The notes under the pieces are model-generated. The model searched no databases and had not been told where the DNA came from. It saw only the letters and a program-made list of their open reading frames with translations. From contig BDTM01000048.1 of assembly GCA_002898015.1 (NCBI GenBank), positions 1 to 64,000 on the forward strand: a stretch of 64,000 nt of DNA, in the 5' to 3' direction. The DNA comes from a bacterium BMS3Bbin03 (GTDB lineage: Bacteria > Zhuqueibacterota > JdFR-76 > BMS3Abin05). Below are positions 18,446 through 27,510 of this stretch, piece after piece (the stretch's first letter is position 1; each line of letters starts with the position of its first letter). The position numbers were made by a program, and so were the translations under genes.

Positions 18446-20437
18446 ATGCCCGATCGATCAAAAAATATTTTATTTTTTGGAAATGATCTGAAACTGGTTT
18501 CAAACCTTCAGGTGATTTTAGAGAAAAGCCTGCCCGGTTCGAACCTTGTGACGGCAAATTCTCTGGAAGATTTCAATCAAAAACTCAGCCGTCAGGCCTT
18601 TCAGGTTTGTCTTTTGGATTCGAGTTTATTAAAGAATTCCGACACATCCATTCTCAATGAAGTTTATAAGCTGACACCGGATTTACCTTTCATTTTTCTT
18701 TTAGACAAGGAGAAACGGGCTTTGGGAAAAGAAGTTTTGAATCATGGGGCTTTCGATTATCTGGTAAAGGTTGACGGCGCACTCTCCGCTTTGCCCTTTA
18801 CAATTGACCAGGTGCTGGAAAAAAGGCCGACTTCGTTTCGAAAAGCGAAAGAAGCTGAAAACCGGGAAGCGCCGATCCCGCAGACCGGATTTTTTGAAAT
18901 TAACGAGAGCAGCCGCCTGATCACTTTTGATGAAGGATTAATCCGTCTGGTTGGATTGGAAGAAAAGGAGTTGTACAAAACCTATTTAACCGATCTGCTT
19001 CCCGAAAACGATCGGGATAAATTCTATGTCTGGCGGGCTTCCGTGTGGGACAAAAGCGAAGGGTTTCATTTAAACACCCAGATTGTCCATCCGGAAAAAG
19101 GTGTTGTGCCCGTTGAGCTGCATCTGTTTCCGTATGAATTGGAAAAACATTTTTCCGGATTTCGAGGCTATTTAAAGGTTTCACCGGAACATCCCGCGGC
19201 GGAAGAAGAGACAGAGAAAAAAGCGTATGAAACACCGGATTTTTATTATGAAATCCACAATCTAAATGCCTATCTCTCAAAAGGACTTCATCAGCTCTTT
19301 TTGATGAAAGTGGCTGAAATTCCACTGAAATATTTCAAATTTCAACACGTGTATTTATTTCTCTGGGATGAAATAAATCATCGCTTTCAAAAGGAAATTT
19401 GTCTGCAAAATGAAAATTCTTCGATAAAGGAGGAACTGCGGTCCCAATATTTCTCTCCGAATGAAGTTCGATTCCTGAATGAATCTCCCTCCTTTGCTCA
19501 CTTTGTGCACCAGAGTCTGCTTTCCGACGAGAGTCGTGAAAAAGTTTACGGAGCGAATGGAGAAGGGCTTTTTCAAAAATCGGAATGGAAGCCCGGCAAT
19601 CCCTGGAAAAAGGGAGATCGTCTCTTTTTAAGTATCCGGGATTCACGAAGCAATCTTCTGGGATTTCTAATCTTGGAATCGCCTGAAAAAAGAATTCCTC
19701 CGCAGTGGGTGTTTCAGCAATTGGAAATATTCTCAATCTTCATCTCCACACTTTTTGAGGGCGATGCCCGTTTTCAACACGTGAATAATCAGCACAAACG
19801 CCTCAAACAACTCTTTACAATTTTAGGCGCATTTCATTTGGAAACGTCACTGAGTGATTTACTGCGTGAGGTGGCCTGGTCGGTAAAATTCTCAATGGGA
19901 TACAATCTTGTCATGCTTGCCGTGCTCAGCAGCACCACTCATCGATTGGAACTGAAGGCGGTGGCTGTGGATAATCGTCAAAAGGGGCGCATTCTCTCCA
20001 GACTGCGGTTTACCCCGGACAAAATCTCACATTTTTTGATTAATCGCTTTAAAATCAGCCAGTCGTTTTTTATTACACAAAAGGACAACCCGTTTTACTT
20101 AATCAAACGGATTTACGGACTCCCCTTAAGCGCCTACACGGAGCCCGACATCTGGTACTACCCGGATGTGCTGCTGGTACCGCTGCGTTCCAAAAACGGC
20201 AAAATAATGGGAATGTTCATTTTAGATGATCCCGAAAATCATAAAAAACCGGATATTGAGACGATTCAGATTATCGAAAAAATCGCAAAAACGGTGGCGG
20301 TTACCATCGAGAATAAAATGCAGTACACGCAACTTTTAAAAGAAATCAAACGTTTAAAATTAGAATTTAAAGCACAGATGCAATCCAATGGCAATTCAGT
20401 CAAAATCCGGAGTTTTTTCAAACGAATAAGTCTTTAA
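18446..20437 (+). CDS. Receiver-like/PAS/GAF multidomain sensor protein without recognisable output domain
   Basis: N-terminal receiver-like fold (ILFFGNDLKLVSNLQVILE…VCLLDSSLL…PFIFLLDKE…GAFDYLVKV), PAS-like segment, then GAF-like segments. Confidence 0.6.
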   Translation: MPDRSKNILFFGNDLKLVSNLQVILEKSLPGSNLVTANSLEDFNQKLSRQAFQVCLLDSSLLKNSDTSILNEVYKLTPDLPFIFLLDKEKRALGKEVLNHGAFDYLVKVDGALSALPFTIDQVLEKRPTSFRKAKEAENREAPIPQTGFFEINESSRLITFDEGLIRLVGLEEKELYKTYLTDLLPENDRDKFYVWRASVWDKSEGFHLNTQIVHPEKGVVPVELHLFPYELEKHFSGFRGYLKVSPEHPAAEEETEKKAYETPDFYYEIHNLNAYLSKGLHQLFLMKVAEIPLKYFKFQHVYLFLWDEINHRFQKEICLQNENSSIKEELRSQYFSPNEVRFLNESPSFAHFVHQSLLSDESREKVYGANGEGLFQKSEWKPGNPWKKGDRLFLSIRDSRSNLLGFLILESPEKRIPPQWVFQQLEIFSIFISTLFEGDARFQHVNNQHKRLKQLFTILGAFHLETSLSDLLREVAWSVKFSMGYNLVMLAVLSSTTHRLELKAVAVDNRQKGRILSRLRFTPDKISHFLINRFKISQSFFITQKDNPFYLIKRIYGLPLSAYTEPDIWYYPDVLLVPLRSKNGKIMGMFILDDPENHKKPDIETIQIIEKIAKTVAVTIENKMQYTQLLKEIKRLKLEFKAQMQSNGNSVKIRSFFKRISL

Positions 20438-20461
20438 ACGTTAGTTTTTGGTCAAGAAGCC

Positions 20462-21481
20462 ATGGAAGGACAGACTTTTCATCTTTCGCCTGTGAAACGC
20501 CGGCAATTCCTAAAAGGCGGGCTGCTTTTCGCCGGACAATTTTTATTGGATTCGCTCGATCCTTTTAAGACCTCCGCTTCCTCTCATTCTTCCCGTGTTG
20601 TTATTGTTCAAAGTGATTCGATTCGTGCCGGCGGCCTGAAAATTCACAAACAGATTGTCCGGGAGATGCTGGAAACCGCTATGCAAAATCTTTTTCCCGG
20701 AAGCCCCGGGAAAACGGTTTGGAAGACGCTTTTCAGTCCGAAGGATGTCGTGGCCGTGAAATTGAACTGTCTGGCAGGAAAGGGACTCTCGCCGCATCCT
20801 GAATTGGTGGAAGCGATTGTGGCAGGCCTGAAATCGGCCGGTATTCCGGAACGGCACATCATCTTATTTGACCGTTTGAATGAAGATTTAAAGCGTGCCG
20901 GCTTCAAAATAAACCGGCGGCCGCCCGGTGTAATTTGTCTGGGCAACGATTCGGCGGGCTATGATCCGGAACTCATTGTTTATCGATCCATCGGCAGTCT
21001 GATGAGCCGGGTACTGACAAATTACGCCACGGCGATCATTAATGTGCCGGTTTTGAAGGATCACGGCATTGTCGGCTTTAGCGGCGGCATGAAGAATTTT
21101 TTTGGCGTTATTCACAATCCGAACAAATATCACCTAAATGTGGGTGATCCCTACGTACCGGATCTTTCGTCGTATCCTTTGATCAAAAACAAACTGCGCC
21201 TGATTATTTTTGATGCCGTCAATGCCCAGTATGATGGGGGGCCGCCTTACATTCCCCGGTTTGCATGGCCTTTCAACGGGCTGATAGCCGCCGCGGATCC
21301 GGTGGCGGTGGATTACGTCGGCTGGCAAATCATCGAGGAAAAGCGTCACGAAAAGGGGCTGCCGCCGCTGAAGGCAGTCAACCGGGAGCCGAAATACATC
21401 TTTACAGCGGCCGATTCCCGGCATCGGCTGGGGACGGCAAATCCCGACCAAATTCAAATCATTTACAAAAAGGTGAGTTAA
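20462..21481 (+). CDS. DUF362 domain-containing protein with Tat-like signal
   Basis: KRRQFLKGG N-terminus; VVAVKLNCLAGKGLSPHPELVEAIVAGLKSAGIPERHIILFDR…INVPVLKDHGIVGFSGGMKNFFGVIHNPN. Confidence 0.88.
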   Translation: MEGQTFHLSPVKRRQFLKGGLLFAGQFLLDSLDPFKTSASSHSSRVVIVQSDSIRAGGLKIHKQIVREMLETAMQNLFPGSPGKTVWKTLFSPKDVVAVKLNCLAGKGLSPHPELVEAIVAGLKSAGIPERHIILFDRLNEDLKRAGFKINRRPPGVICLGNDSAGYDPELIVYRSIGSLMSRVLTNYATAIINVPVLKDHGIVGFSGGMKNFFGVIHNPNKYHLNVGDPYVPDLSSYPLIKNKLRLIIFDAVNAQYDGGPPYIPRFAWPFNGLIAAADPVAVDYVGWQIIEEKRHEKGLPPLKAVNREPKYIFTAADSRHRLGTANPDQIQIIYKKVS

Positions 21482-22996
21482 ATGTTTCAAAGACTGATGA
21501 AACGTGCCGTTTTAGCGGGGGTTTTATTATTACTGGCCGGATTTTTGGCTCAATGCCGTTCCCAGTCAAACGCGATTCGCCTCCCGGGTGTAGCCGGCCA
21601 ATTTTACCCGGCCAATCCGAAAGCGTTGAGCCAACAAATTGAACTCTATTTACACCAGGCCAAAAATGCCCACATTCGGGGCGACATTGTGGCGTTAATT
21701 GCTCCCCACGCGGGTTATGTGTACTCCGGCCAGGTGGCGGCTTATTCTTACAAACAAGTTCAAAACCGCCACTACGATACAGTCGTTCTGATCGGTCCCA
21801 GCCACATCGAGTATTTTCCGTTCACATCTGTTTATCCGAGGGGAGGCTACAAGGTCCCGCTGGGCACTCTGAAGGTAAATGAAAAAATGGCGAAAAAGAT
21901 TGCCGATTACGATGAGAGCATTCGGCTATCCACAAAAGGACACCGGCAGGAGAATCTTCCCCGGCAGGAACACTGCCTCGAGGTTGAATTACCGTTTCTA
22001 ATCAAAGTATTAAAAGGGCCCTTTAAAATTGTACCGATCATCATGGGAGATCAGAATTATCGGAACAGTAAAGCTCTCGGTGAGGCGGTGGCAAAGGCTG
22101 CAAAGGGAAAAAGCGTGCTGATTGTGGCCAGTTCCGACTTGTCGCATTACTACCCGTACGAAAAAGCCGAAGCGTTGGATCACCGGTTGATTTCTTATGT
22201 CGGGAATTACGATGATAAAGGACTGGCCCGCGCACTTGAAAGGCACGAAGTGGAAGCCTGCGGGGGGTTCCCGATCGTCGCCGCCATGATCGCCGCCAGA
22301 AAGTTAGGCGCAAAAAAAGTGAAAATTCTGGATTATGCCAATTCAGGGGACACGGCGGGCAATAAATCAAAGGTTGTGGGCTACATGTCGGCGGTTTTCT
22401 ACAAGCCGATGCCTAAAAAGAAAGATCCGCGGGTGGGTGTGGATCTGGGGTTGACGAAGGCGGAAAAGAAAGAACTCCTGCACATCGCCAGAGTGACCGT
22501 AGAGAATGTAGTGAAGGGCAAGCCGGTTCCGGAATTTCACGTAACGTCAAAAAGATTAAAAGAAAAGCGCGGCGCATTTGTGACGCTGAACGAAAACCAC
22601 CGGCTCCGCGGCTGCATCGGCTACATTCTTCCGGTAAAACCGCTTTATCAGACGGTGCGGGATGTCGCGGAAGAGGCCGCCCTTCACGATCCCCGCTTCA
22701 TGCCGGTTCAGCCCCGGGAATTGCCGCATTTAACCCTTGAGATTTCCGTTTTAACGGTGCCCAGGCCTCTGAAAGACAAAGACATCTCACAGATCAAAAT
22801 CGGGAAACACGGTTTGATTATTCGCAAAGCAGGGTACCGGGGATTGCTTCTGCCTCAGGTGGCGGCGAATTACGGCTGGAATCGTACAATGTTTTTGGAA
22901 GAAACCTGCCGCAAGGCCGGCCTTCCTAAAAATGCCTGGAAAGACCCGGATACGGAGATCCTGCTCTTCTCGGCAGAAGTGTTTGGGAAGGAATGA
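21482..22996 (+). CDS. Memo (AmmeMemoRadiSam protein B) - AMMECR1 (protein A) fusion, exported
   Basis: Signal peptide; VAGQFYPANPKAL, LIAPHAGYVYSGQVAAYSY, VLIGPSHIEYF, EVELPFL, ASSDLSHYYPY; C-terminal RGAFVTLNENHRLRGCIGYILPVKPLYQTVRDVAEEAALHDPRF. Confidence 0.93.
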   Translation: MFQRLMKRAVLAGVLLLLAGFLAQCRSQSNAIRLPGVAGQFYPANPKALSQQIELYLHQAKNAHIRGDIVALIAPHAGYVYSGQVAAYSYKQVQNRHYDTVVLIGPSHIEYFPFTSVYPRGGYKVPLGTLKVNEKMAKKIADYDESIRLSTKGHRQENLPRQEHCLEVELPFLIKVLKGPFKIVPIIMGDQNYRNSKALGEAVAKAAKGKSVLIVASSDLSHYYPYEKAEALDHRLISYVGNYDDKGLARALERHEVEACGGFPIVAAMIAARKLGAKKVKILDYANSGDTAGNKSKVVGYMSAVFYKPMPKKKDPRVGVDLGLTKAEKKELLHIARVTVENVVKGKPVPEFHVTSKRLKEKRGAFVTLNENHRLRGCIGYILPVKPLYQTVRDVAEEAALHDPRFMPVQPRELPHLTLEISVLTVPRPLKDKDISQIKIGKHGLIIRKAGYRGLLLPQVAANYGWNRTMFLEETCRKAGLPKNAWKDPDTEILLFSAEVFGKE

Positions 22997-23005
22997 CATT
23001 TCGAT

Positions 23006-25327
23006 TCATCGTTTCAATGTCATCCAGGCAAATAAATTGATAAAAGCCAGAAATAGAAGCGTATTCATCATGCCGAGAAGCGGTGTGAATAGAACTGCAA
23101 TGAGCAGCGCGCCCAAAAATGAACCGGCCAAATCCAGGCCGTAAAGAGTCCCCCAATTTTTCGTCCTTACGGAATCCTTTTCCGCCATGTACAATTGATT
23201 TCCCACCGGAAATTGAAATCCTCCCAAAAATCCGGCCGACAATGTAAAAATTGCGAAGGCAATATAAATCAAACTGTCTGCGAAGGGTGTGTGCTGTGCC
23301 TGGTGGGTGACGGTTAAAAAGAGGCCGTAAAAAATGGGGAGAGCCGCCATGGCCAATTGAATTCGAATGAACGAACGATAAAGATTTGGGGTTGACTTAA
23401 TTATTCGCTGCGCCAGTCCGCTCCCCAGGGCCAATCCGGCCATGAAGACGGTGATAATGATCGAAAGCAAATAGTAGGCATAGCCGTAGACAATCTGGAA
23501 TCCCAGGATTAACAAAACCTCAAATGCAATCTCGGTAAACCCAATCGTAAAAATAGAAATGCCGATCCTCATCGGGAACATTCTTTTTTTCCGGACGATT
23601 CGAATCAACAGGAGCACGATGTAAATGGCAGCGGCGATGACAAAATAAATCCAGTGGGGCAGTGCGGCCAGTTGCCGGAAGACGTTCCGGGTGCCCTGGT
23701 AAAAATAAGTGCTCCAGAGCAGAATGTCATAATAATAGGCAATGGGGTAGAAATCCTTGTTGACCGAAAATGATGCGGCAGAAATGTCCTTCAGGCGTTT
23801 CGAAAGGGCGTCGCGCCGCTCTTCGGATAAACGGAAAGGCAGATAAAACGGACTGATAAAAAGCGTCTTGACCTTTCGCTCCTGCAGCCGCTGAATGAGG
23901 ACCGCGGGATCGGAAGTCAGCGTGTTTTGCCCATTCGAGGCCACAAAATGAATCGTGTTGCCGGGCAGGGCCAAGACATTTTTAAAAACAGCCCTGAGCG
24001 TTCTTTGAAACGTCGCCAGATAACGCGCCAGATCTGCGCCGATAAAATTTTCGGAACCGGGCAGTCCAAATGAAAAAACACCGCCTTTTGAGAGATGCCC
24101 GGACACATTCCTGAAGAACGACACGGTGTACAGGCGGTTTAATTGTGCGGTGTAAGGCGGCGGCATGTCCAGGATAATGACATCGTAAAGGGTGCGTGTA
24201 CGTTCCAAAAACAGTCTTGCATCGGTTGTGTAAATGTGCACCATTGGGTTTAAAAGTGCGGGCTTTCCCGACGGTATGAATTGTTTTCCGAGTGAAATCA
24301 CAGCCGGATTTAACTCCACATAATCGACGGCGTAAACCGAAGGGTACATCAGGATTTTCTCCAGGCGCCCGCCGACACCGCCCCCGATCAGCAGAATTCG
24401 CCTGGGATTGGGGTGTTCCAAAAGGGCAAATTGGGTCGCCTCTTCCGCACCGAGCGGGTCGGGTACGGAGAACGAGAGCAAACCATTTTCATAAAAATTG
24501 ACCTGTTCGCCCGATCGGGTAATTGTGATATTCCCGTAAAATGTATCTTTAGAGGCAAGCACATCCTGATTTCTCCAGAAAAGCCGGAGGGTTCCCATTT
24601 GAAAATCGGACGCTTCGGTGATGACAATACCCGTGATCAAAATGGCCAGAATGGCGGCGGCTAATTGTTTGCGGCGTGAGAAATTCCGGTAAAGGGCAAT
24701 CAGGAAAAGTCCGGAGAAAACATTGAGTACAGAGACGAATAAAAGGATTGAAGAACCACTCCAGAATTTCAGCAAAATCAGGCTGACCAAAAATCCTCCG
24801 AGCGCGGCTCCTGCAGCTTCGCGCTGATAAACAAAATTAATGGCTTCCGATTCTTCCGTTTTAAGCGATGAAATCATCCGGCCGGAGAGCGCAAACCCCC
24901 ATCCGGAAAGCAGGCAAAAGGGAAGAGTGGCGAGTAAGCTGATCCAGATGATAGGGAGAATTCCTAAAATCTCGCCGGGGGTCCGGTTAAAAAACAGGAA
25001 ACTCCCCCGCATGAAAACAATCGACAGGGGCAGAATAAGCGACAGAAGAAGCTGAACGATTCCCAATGCCGCTCCCGGATTTTTTTGAACCGGAATCAGA
25101 CGGTCCACAAACCCGCTGCCGGCCGCTGTCCAGAGCAGCCAGCTCCCCAAAATGACGGCGATCGAGAGCTCGTTCCCGGCAAACGTGACCATCAGTTCCC
25201 GCAAAAAAATAATCTGTGTCATTGTGGCGGAAAAGCCCAGCAGCCCCACAGGCAGGGTCCGGAGCGTTTTGAAAACCGGATATTTTCGAAATGGGCTGCT
25301 TTGAGATTTCAGGCTTTTGAATCGCAT
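23006..25327 (-). CDS. Multi-TM fused spermidine synthase-like protein (MFS-like/SpeE domain)
   Basis: N- and C-terminal TM blocks around RRILLIGGGVGGRLEKILMYPSVYAVDYVELNPAVISLGKQF…YDVIILDMPPPYTAQLNRLYTVSFFRNV. Confidence 0.88.
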   Translation of the reverse strand: MRFKSLKSQSSPFRKYPVFKTLRTLPVGLLGFSATMTQIIFLRELMVTFAGNELSIAVILGSWLLWTAAGSGFVDRLIPVQKNPGAALGIVQLLLSLILPLSIVFMRGSFLFFNRTPGEILGILPIIWISLLATLPFCLLSGWGFALSGRMISSLKTEESEAINFVYQREAAGAALGGFLVSLILLKFWSGSSILLFVSVLNVFSGLFLIALYRNFSRRKQLAAAILAILITGIVITEASDFQMGTLRLFWRNQDVLASKDTFYGNITITRSGEQVNFYENGLLSFSVPDPLGAEEATQFALLEHPNPRRILLIGGGVGGRLEKILMYPSVYAVDYVELNPAVISLGKQFIPSGKPALLNPMVHIYTTDARLFLERTRTLYDVIILDMPPPYTAQLNRLYTVSFFRNVSGHLSKGGVFSFGLPGSENFIGADLARYLATFQRTLRAVFKNVLALPGNTIHFVASNGQNTLTSDPAVLIQRLQERKVKTLFISPFYLPFRLSEERRDALSKRLKDISAASFSVNKDFYPIAYYYDILLWSTYFYQGTRNVFRQLAALPHWIYFVIAAAIYIVLLLIRIVRKKRMFPMRIGISIFTIGFTEIAFEVLLILGFQIVYGYAYYLLSIIITVFMAGLALGSGLAQRIIKSTPNLYRSFIRIQLAMAALPIFYGLFLTVTHQAQHTPFADSLIYIAFAIFTLSAGFLGGFQFPVGNQLYMAEKDSVRTKNWGTLYGLDLAGSFLGALLIAVLFTPLLGMMNTLLFLAFINLFAWMTLKR

Positions 25328-25499
25328 ATTGATAAAATATCCATAATAATCCGATCAATCAAGTGAAAAGGGCGATCCTGAGGAATTGTTTTTGCGGCTT
25401 TTCATTTTGCTTGATTAATAGCTTCAAATTGATTATTTTGAATTTTGCCGATGCGAATTAAGCGGCATTAAATTCGCCTATGTTTATGCCATATGAGAC

Positions 25500-27345
25500 A
25501 ATATTGGGGAAAATTCGGGGCAAGTCAAAAAAGAACGGAATCGCTCCCAAAAGACAAAGAAGGCTTATTTTAAAGGCAGTGGTTTTGAAGAATTTGCTAA
25601 AAATATGGATGCAAAAAATTATGATTTGCCCCGAGCTTCAGCTCGGGGATAGGAGGATGTAAAACAAATCCGGGCTTTAGCCCAATAATTGAAGGATTAA
25701 AAAATGCTTTTTTTTGGCTAAAGCCCGAGAATTATTGGGGGAAATTTCAAGAACCCCGATTTAAAAATCGGGGCAAGTCAAAAAGAAACGGGCAATTTCT
25801 GAAAAATAAGAAATTCAATTTTGGGGATGCTGATTCTTGCGATTTTTATTTTAGAAGAAAGAAATTATTATTGACTTGCCCCGAGCTTTAGCTCGGGGAC
25901 AGGGAAAGTCAAAAATAATCAGGGCTTCAGCCCAATGAAATGAGGGATTAAAAAATGCCTTTCTTGGGCTAAAGCCCGGGAATTATTGGGGGGAATTTTG
26001 GGAACCCCGATTTAAAAATCGGGGCAAGTCAAAAAAGAATGGGCATTTTCTTAAAAATAAGAAATTCAATTTTTGGGATGCTGATTCTTGCGATTTTTAT
26101 TTTAGAAGAAAGAAATTATTATTGACTTGCCACGTGCTTCAGCGCGAGGACAGGGGAGGTCAAAAATATCAGGGCTAAAGCCCGGAAATTGAAGGATCAA
26201 AAAACGCCTTTCTTGGGCTAAAGCCCGGGAATTATTGGGGGAAATTTCAAGAACCCCGATTTAAAAATCGGGGCAAGTCAAAAAGAAACGGGATAGCTCC
26301 CAAAAGGCAAAGAAGGCATATTTTAAAGGCAGTGATTTTAAAGATTTTGCTAAAATTAAGTGTGAAACAACTTTGACTTGCCCCGAGCTTCAGCTCGGGG
26401 ATAGGAGGATGTAAAACAAATCGGGGCTTCAGCCCAATAATTGAAGGATTAAAAAATGCCTTTCTTGGGCTAAAGCCCGGGAATTGTTGGGGGGAATTTC
26501 GGGAACCCCGATTTAAAAATCGGGGCAAGTCAAAAAGAAACGGGCAATTTCTGAAAAATAAGAAATTCAATTTTGGGGATGCTGATTCTTGCGGTTTTAT
26601 TTTAGAAGAAAGAAATTATTATTGACTTGCCCCGAGCTTCAGCTCGGGGATAGAGAAAGCTAAAAAAATCCGGGCTTCAGCCCAATAATTGAAGGATTTA
26701 AAAATGCCTTTCTTTGGGCTAAAGCCCGGGAATTATTGGGGGAAATTTCAAGAACCCCGATTTAAAAATCGGGGCAAGTCAAAAGAGAATGGTCAATTTC
26801 TGAAAAATAAGAAATTCAATTTTGGGGATGCTAATTCTTGCGATTTTTATTTTAGAAGAAAGAAATTATTATTGACTTGCCCCGTGCTTCAGCGCGTGAA
26901 CAGGGGAGGTCAAAAATATCAGGGCTTCAGCCCAGTGAATTGAAGGATCAAAAATGCTTTTCTTGGGCTAAAGCGTAATTCGGTCACTTCGACAGGCTCA
27001 GTGACCGAGGATTAAAAATGCCTTTCTTAGGCTAAAGCCCGGGAATTATTGGGGGAAATTTCAAGAACCCCGATTTAAAAATCGGGGCAAGTCAAAAAAG
27101 GACGGGTAATTTCTGAAAAATAAGAAATTCAATTTTGGGGATGCTGATTCTTACGGTTTTATTTAGAAGAAAGAGATTATTATTGACTTGCCCCGAGCTT
27201 TAGCTCGGGGATAGAGAAAGCTAAAAAAATCCGGGCTTCAGCCCAATAATTGAAGGATTTAAAAATGCCTTTCTTTGGGCTAAAGCCCGGGAATTATTGG
27301 GGGAAATTTTGGGAACCCCGATTTAAAAATCGGGGCAAGTCAAAA
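25500..27345. repeat. ~250-bp tandem repeat array of nested palindromes (7 complete 'A' hairpins plus a partial)
   Basis: CCCCGATTTAAAAATCGGGG at 25754, 26005, 26254, 26506, 26755, 27068, 27316 (spacing 251, 249, 252, 249, 313, 248); each unit also has CCCCGAGCTTYAGCTCGGGG-type and GGGCTTCAGCCC/GGGCTAAAGCCC hairpins. Confidence 0.95.
26975..27007. repeat. Palindromic insert CGGTCACTTCGACAGGCTCAGTGACCG within an array unit
   Basis: 8-bp perfect stem CGGTCACT/AGTGACCG, flanked by 31-bp imperfect direct repeats (26944-26974, 27008-27038). Confidence 0.85.
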
Positions 27346-27510
27346 AAGGACGGGCAATTCAGCTTAAGGGTTCAACTATTTATAGAATAGCATGAATGAC
27401 ATTTCGTCCCTACGGAACTTAAATGGTGTGTTGATTCATTTTCTATCATAATTAATAAAATATGCCATATTAAACGTTTAATTCATTCAGTTTCAAAGAA
27501 GAGTTTCGCA

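Noticed and set aside
26247-26943. ORFs 26247-26570(-) and 26689-26943(+) as genes
   Set aside because: They lie entirely in the palindromic tandem repeats, and parts of their translations repeat with the array.
25500-27345. CRISPR array
   Set aside because: Units are ~250 bp and conserved over most of their length; no short direct repeat with unique spacers and no cas genes nearby.
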